Position numbers and translations under genes: made by a program
The notes under the pieces: model-generated
Told to the model about the DNA's origin: nothing
The model's input: only the letters and a program-made list of their open reading frames with translations
The model's database searches: none
Part shown: positions 5,946 to 6,839 of the stretch, piece by piece
Numbering within the stretch: the stretch's first letter is position 1
How the letters are laid out: each line of letters starts with the position of its first letter
From: an uncultured bacterium
GTDB taxonomy: Bacteria > Bacteroidota > Bacteroidia > Sphingobacteriales > Sphingobacteriaceae
DNA length: 6,839 nucleotides
Reading direction: 5' to 3'
NCBI GenBank assembly: GCA_903958995.1
Contig: CAJBVG010000040.1
Span: forward strand, 1-6,839

Positions 5946-6584
5946 ATGTTAATTAACATAATAATTGCCGACGACCATGCACTTTTTTCAGAAGGTGTGC
6001 AAGCTGCTTTACAACACGAAAAGGATATTAAAATCGTAGAAATCGCAACTAACGGGAACGAAGTACTTAAGGCCTGTGCGCAAAATGAAGTTGATGTGAT
6101 ATTGATGGATATTGGAATGCCAATTCTAGATGGTGTTGAAACGACAAAAATAATTTCGGCACAATACCCGAAAACCAAAGTAATCGCATTAACAATGTAT
6201 GATGATATCGTTAATCTGAATAAAATGATATCTGCAGGAGCATATGGTTATTTGCTAAAGTCAGTAGATAAAGAAGAACTATGTTTCGCCATTCGAAAAG
6301 TTAAAAAAGGCGAAAAACATTTCAGCACAGCAGTAACGTTAGAAAACGTTTTAGAAAAAAAGAAAAAGAAACTAAAAGAAACCTATTTTTTAGAAGATTT
6401 AAGTTCTCGTGAACGTGAAATTCTGATGCAATTAGCAAGAGGAAAGACGAGCAATGATATTGCCAAAGATCTTCATATTTCTATACGTACTGTAGAAACG
6501 CATCGAGCAAACATCATGAAAAAAGTGGGGGTTCATAATACAAGTGGACTAGTACGCTATGCTTATAGCATTGGTATTAGTTAG
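5946..6584 (+). CDS. NarL/FixJ-family response regulator
   Basis: A 212-residue two-component regulator. The receiver domain (about 1-120) has the acidic pair Asp9-Asp10 in IIIADDHALF, the phosphorylation site Asp55 in ILMDIGMP, Thr83 in IALTMYDD and Lys105 in YLLKSVDKEEL, all as in functional receivers. A lysine-rich linker (about 134-142) leads to a LuxR-type DNA-binding domain (about 150-210) with LSSREREILMQLARGKTSNDIA and the recognition helix region ISIRTVETHRANIMKKVGV. It should be phosphorylated by the kinase encoded at 4911-4165, the matching family type, and act as a dimeric transcription factor. The ATG at 5946 is the first start and gives a complete receiver. Its stop overlaps the converging S4 gene by 4 nt. 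Targets are unknown; its own divergent promoter and the motor operon promoter, both with A+T palindromes, are natural candidates. Confidence 0.95.
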   Translation: MLINIIIADDHALFSEGVQAALQHEKDIKIVEIATNGNEVLKACAQNEVDVILMDIGMPILDGVETTKIISAQYPKTKVIALTMYDDIVNLNKMISAGAYGYLLKSVDKEELCFAIRKVKKGEKHFSTAVTLENVLEKKKKKLKETYFLEDLSSREREILMQLARGKTSNDIAKDLHISIRTVETHRANIMKKVGVHNTSGLVRYAYSIGIS

Positions 6585-6839
6585 TCCTCCCAGCTCGTTT
6601 GAATATCATCTATTTCTCTTCTATCTTTTTTGGTAGGTCTGCCTGTACCTCTGTCGCGTTTTAATACAGGTACTGTAAAAACAGAATGATTTCTTGGAGT
6701 ATCGTCAATTGGGGTTTGATCTACAAAGTATTTTTGCACTGATGTTGCATCCATCCTTTTCTCCAAAAGTTCCAGCACTTTAATTATTTTTTTTTGTTGA
6801 TCTTTTTGGATATGAAAAACATCACCAATTTTTACTACA
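6581..6839 (-). CDS. Hsp15-like S4-domain RNA-binding protein (partial, 5' end outside window)
   Basis: The C-terminal 85 residues are visible; the reading frame is open to the window edge, so the N-terminal S4 RNA-binding core lies outside. The remaining S4 strand reads VVKIGDVFHIQKDQ, followed by KVLELLEKRMDATSVQKYFVDQTP and the tail RGTGRPTKKDRREIDDI, which is characteristic of the Hsp15 (YrfH/HslR) family. In E. coli Hsp15 binds 50S subunits carrying stalled peptidyl-tRNA and helps recycle them; the same role is presumed here. An internal GTG at 6778 is not the start, since family homology continues upstream of it. The stop overlaps the stop of the converging response regulator gene (TTAG shared). 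It appears to be a housekeeping gene marking the right border of the signalling and motor region. Confidence 0.9.
   Translation of the reverse strand, partial: VVKIGDVFHIQKDQQKKIIKVLELLEKRMDATSVQKYFVDQTPIDDTPRNHSVFTVPVLKRDRGTGRPTKKDRREIDDIQTSWED

Noticed and set aside
5870..6178. Minus-strand open frame of 102 codons overlapping the response regulator
   Set aside because: It is antisense to the conserved receiver domain, crosses the divergent promoter region and runs into the start of the CPPYC gene; its product is low-complexity hydrophobic and unlike a known family.

Overview
The window (about two-thirds A+T) reads as a stretch of chromosome from a member of the Bacteroidota, probably a Cytophaga/Sphingobacteria-type organism. 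The reasons are the TTTG...TAnnTTT(G)-type promoters, the lack of Shine-Dalgarno sequences, an outer-membrane barrel protein ending in an aromatic-rich strand, and a split sensor module (small CPPYC protein, 7TM protein, short HisKA_3 kinase, NarL-type regulator) of a style common in that phylum. No rRNA, tRNA, CRISPR array or mobile element is visible.

Layout. On the minus strand, from about 4050 down to base 1, runs a tightly packed operon: (i) 3959-2115, a fused FliF-like/FliG protein with signal peptide, FliF-type periplasmic domain, one membrane span and cytoplasmic FliG middle and C-terminal domains; (ii) 2115-1051, a secreted protein joining a FlgO/CsgG-like periplasmic domain to a predicted outer-membrane beta-barrel; (iii) 1079-516, a lipoprotein with TPR-like helices; (iv) 513 to beyond base 1, a MotA stator subunit cut by the window edge. 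The genes overlap or sit 2 nt apart, so they are probably made together. A good Bacteroidota-type promoter lies in front of the first gene.

Upstream on the same strand, behind a gap of about 200 bp, is a second operon: a 102-aa CPPYC protein (5877-5569), a 7TM protein (5564-4881) and a cytoplasmic-domain histidine kinase (4911-4165). Divergent from it is a NarL/FixJ response regulator (5946-6584), the likely partner of the kinase. At the right edge, converging on the regulator with a 4-nt overlap, is the 3' part of an Hsp15-like S4-domain RNA-binding protein gene.

Reading as a whole: the left two-thirds appears to encode a reduced, non-classical rotary motor of flagellar ancestry. It has a MotA stator and a membrane-anchored FliF-FliG 'rotor' in one polypeptide, but no FliM, FliN, rod, hook, export gate or filament gene in the window, and it has a dedicated outer-membrane/lipoprotein set. 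This is inferred from domain resemblance read by eye. The two-component module next door may control it. I do not know a described system with this exact composition; it is the main object of interest here.
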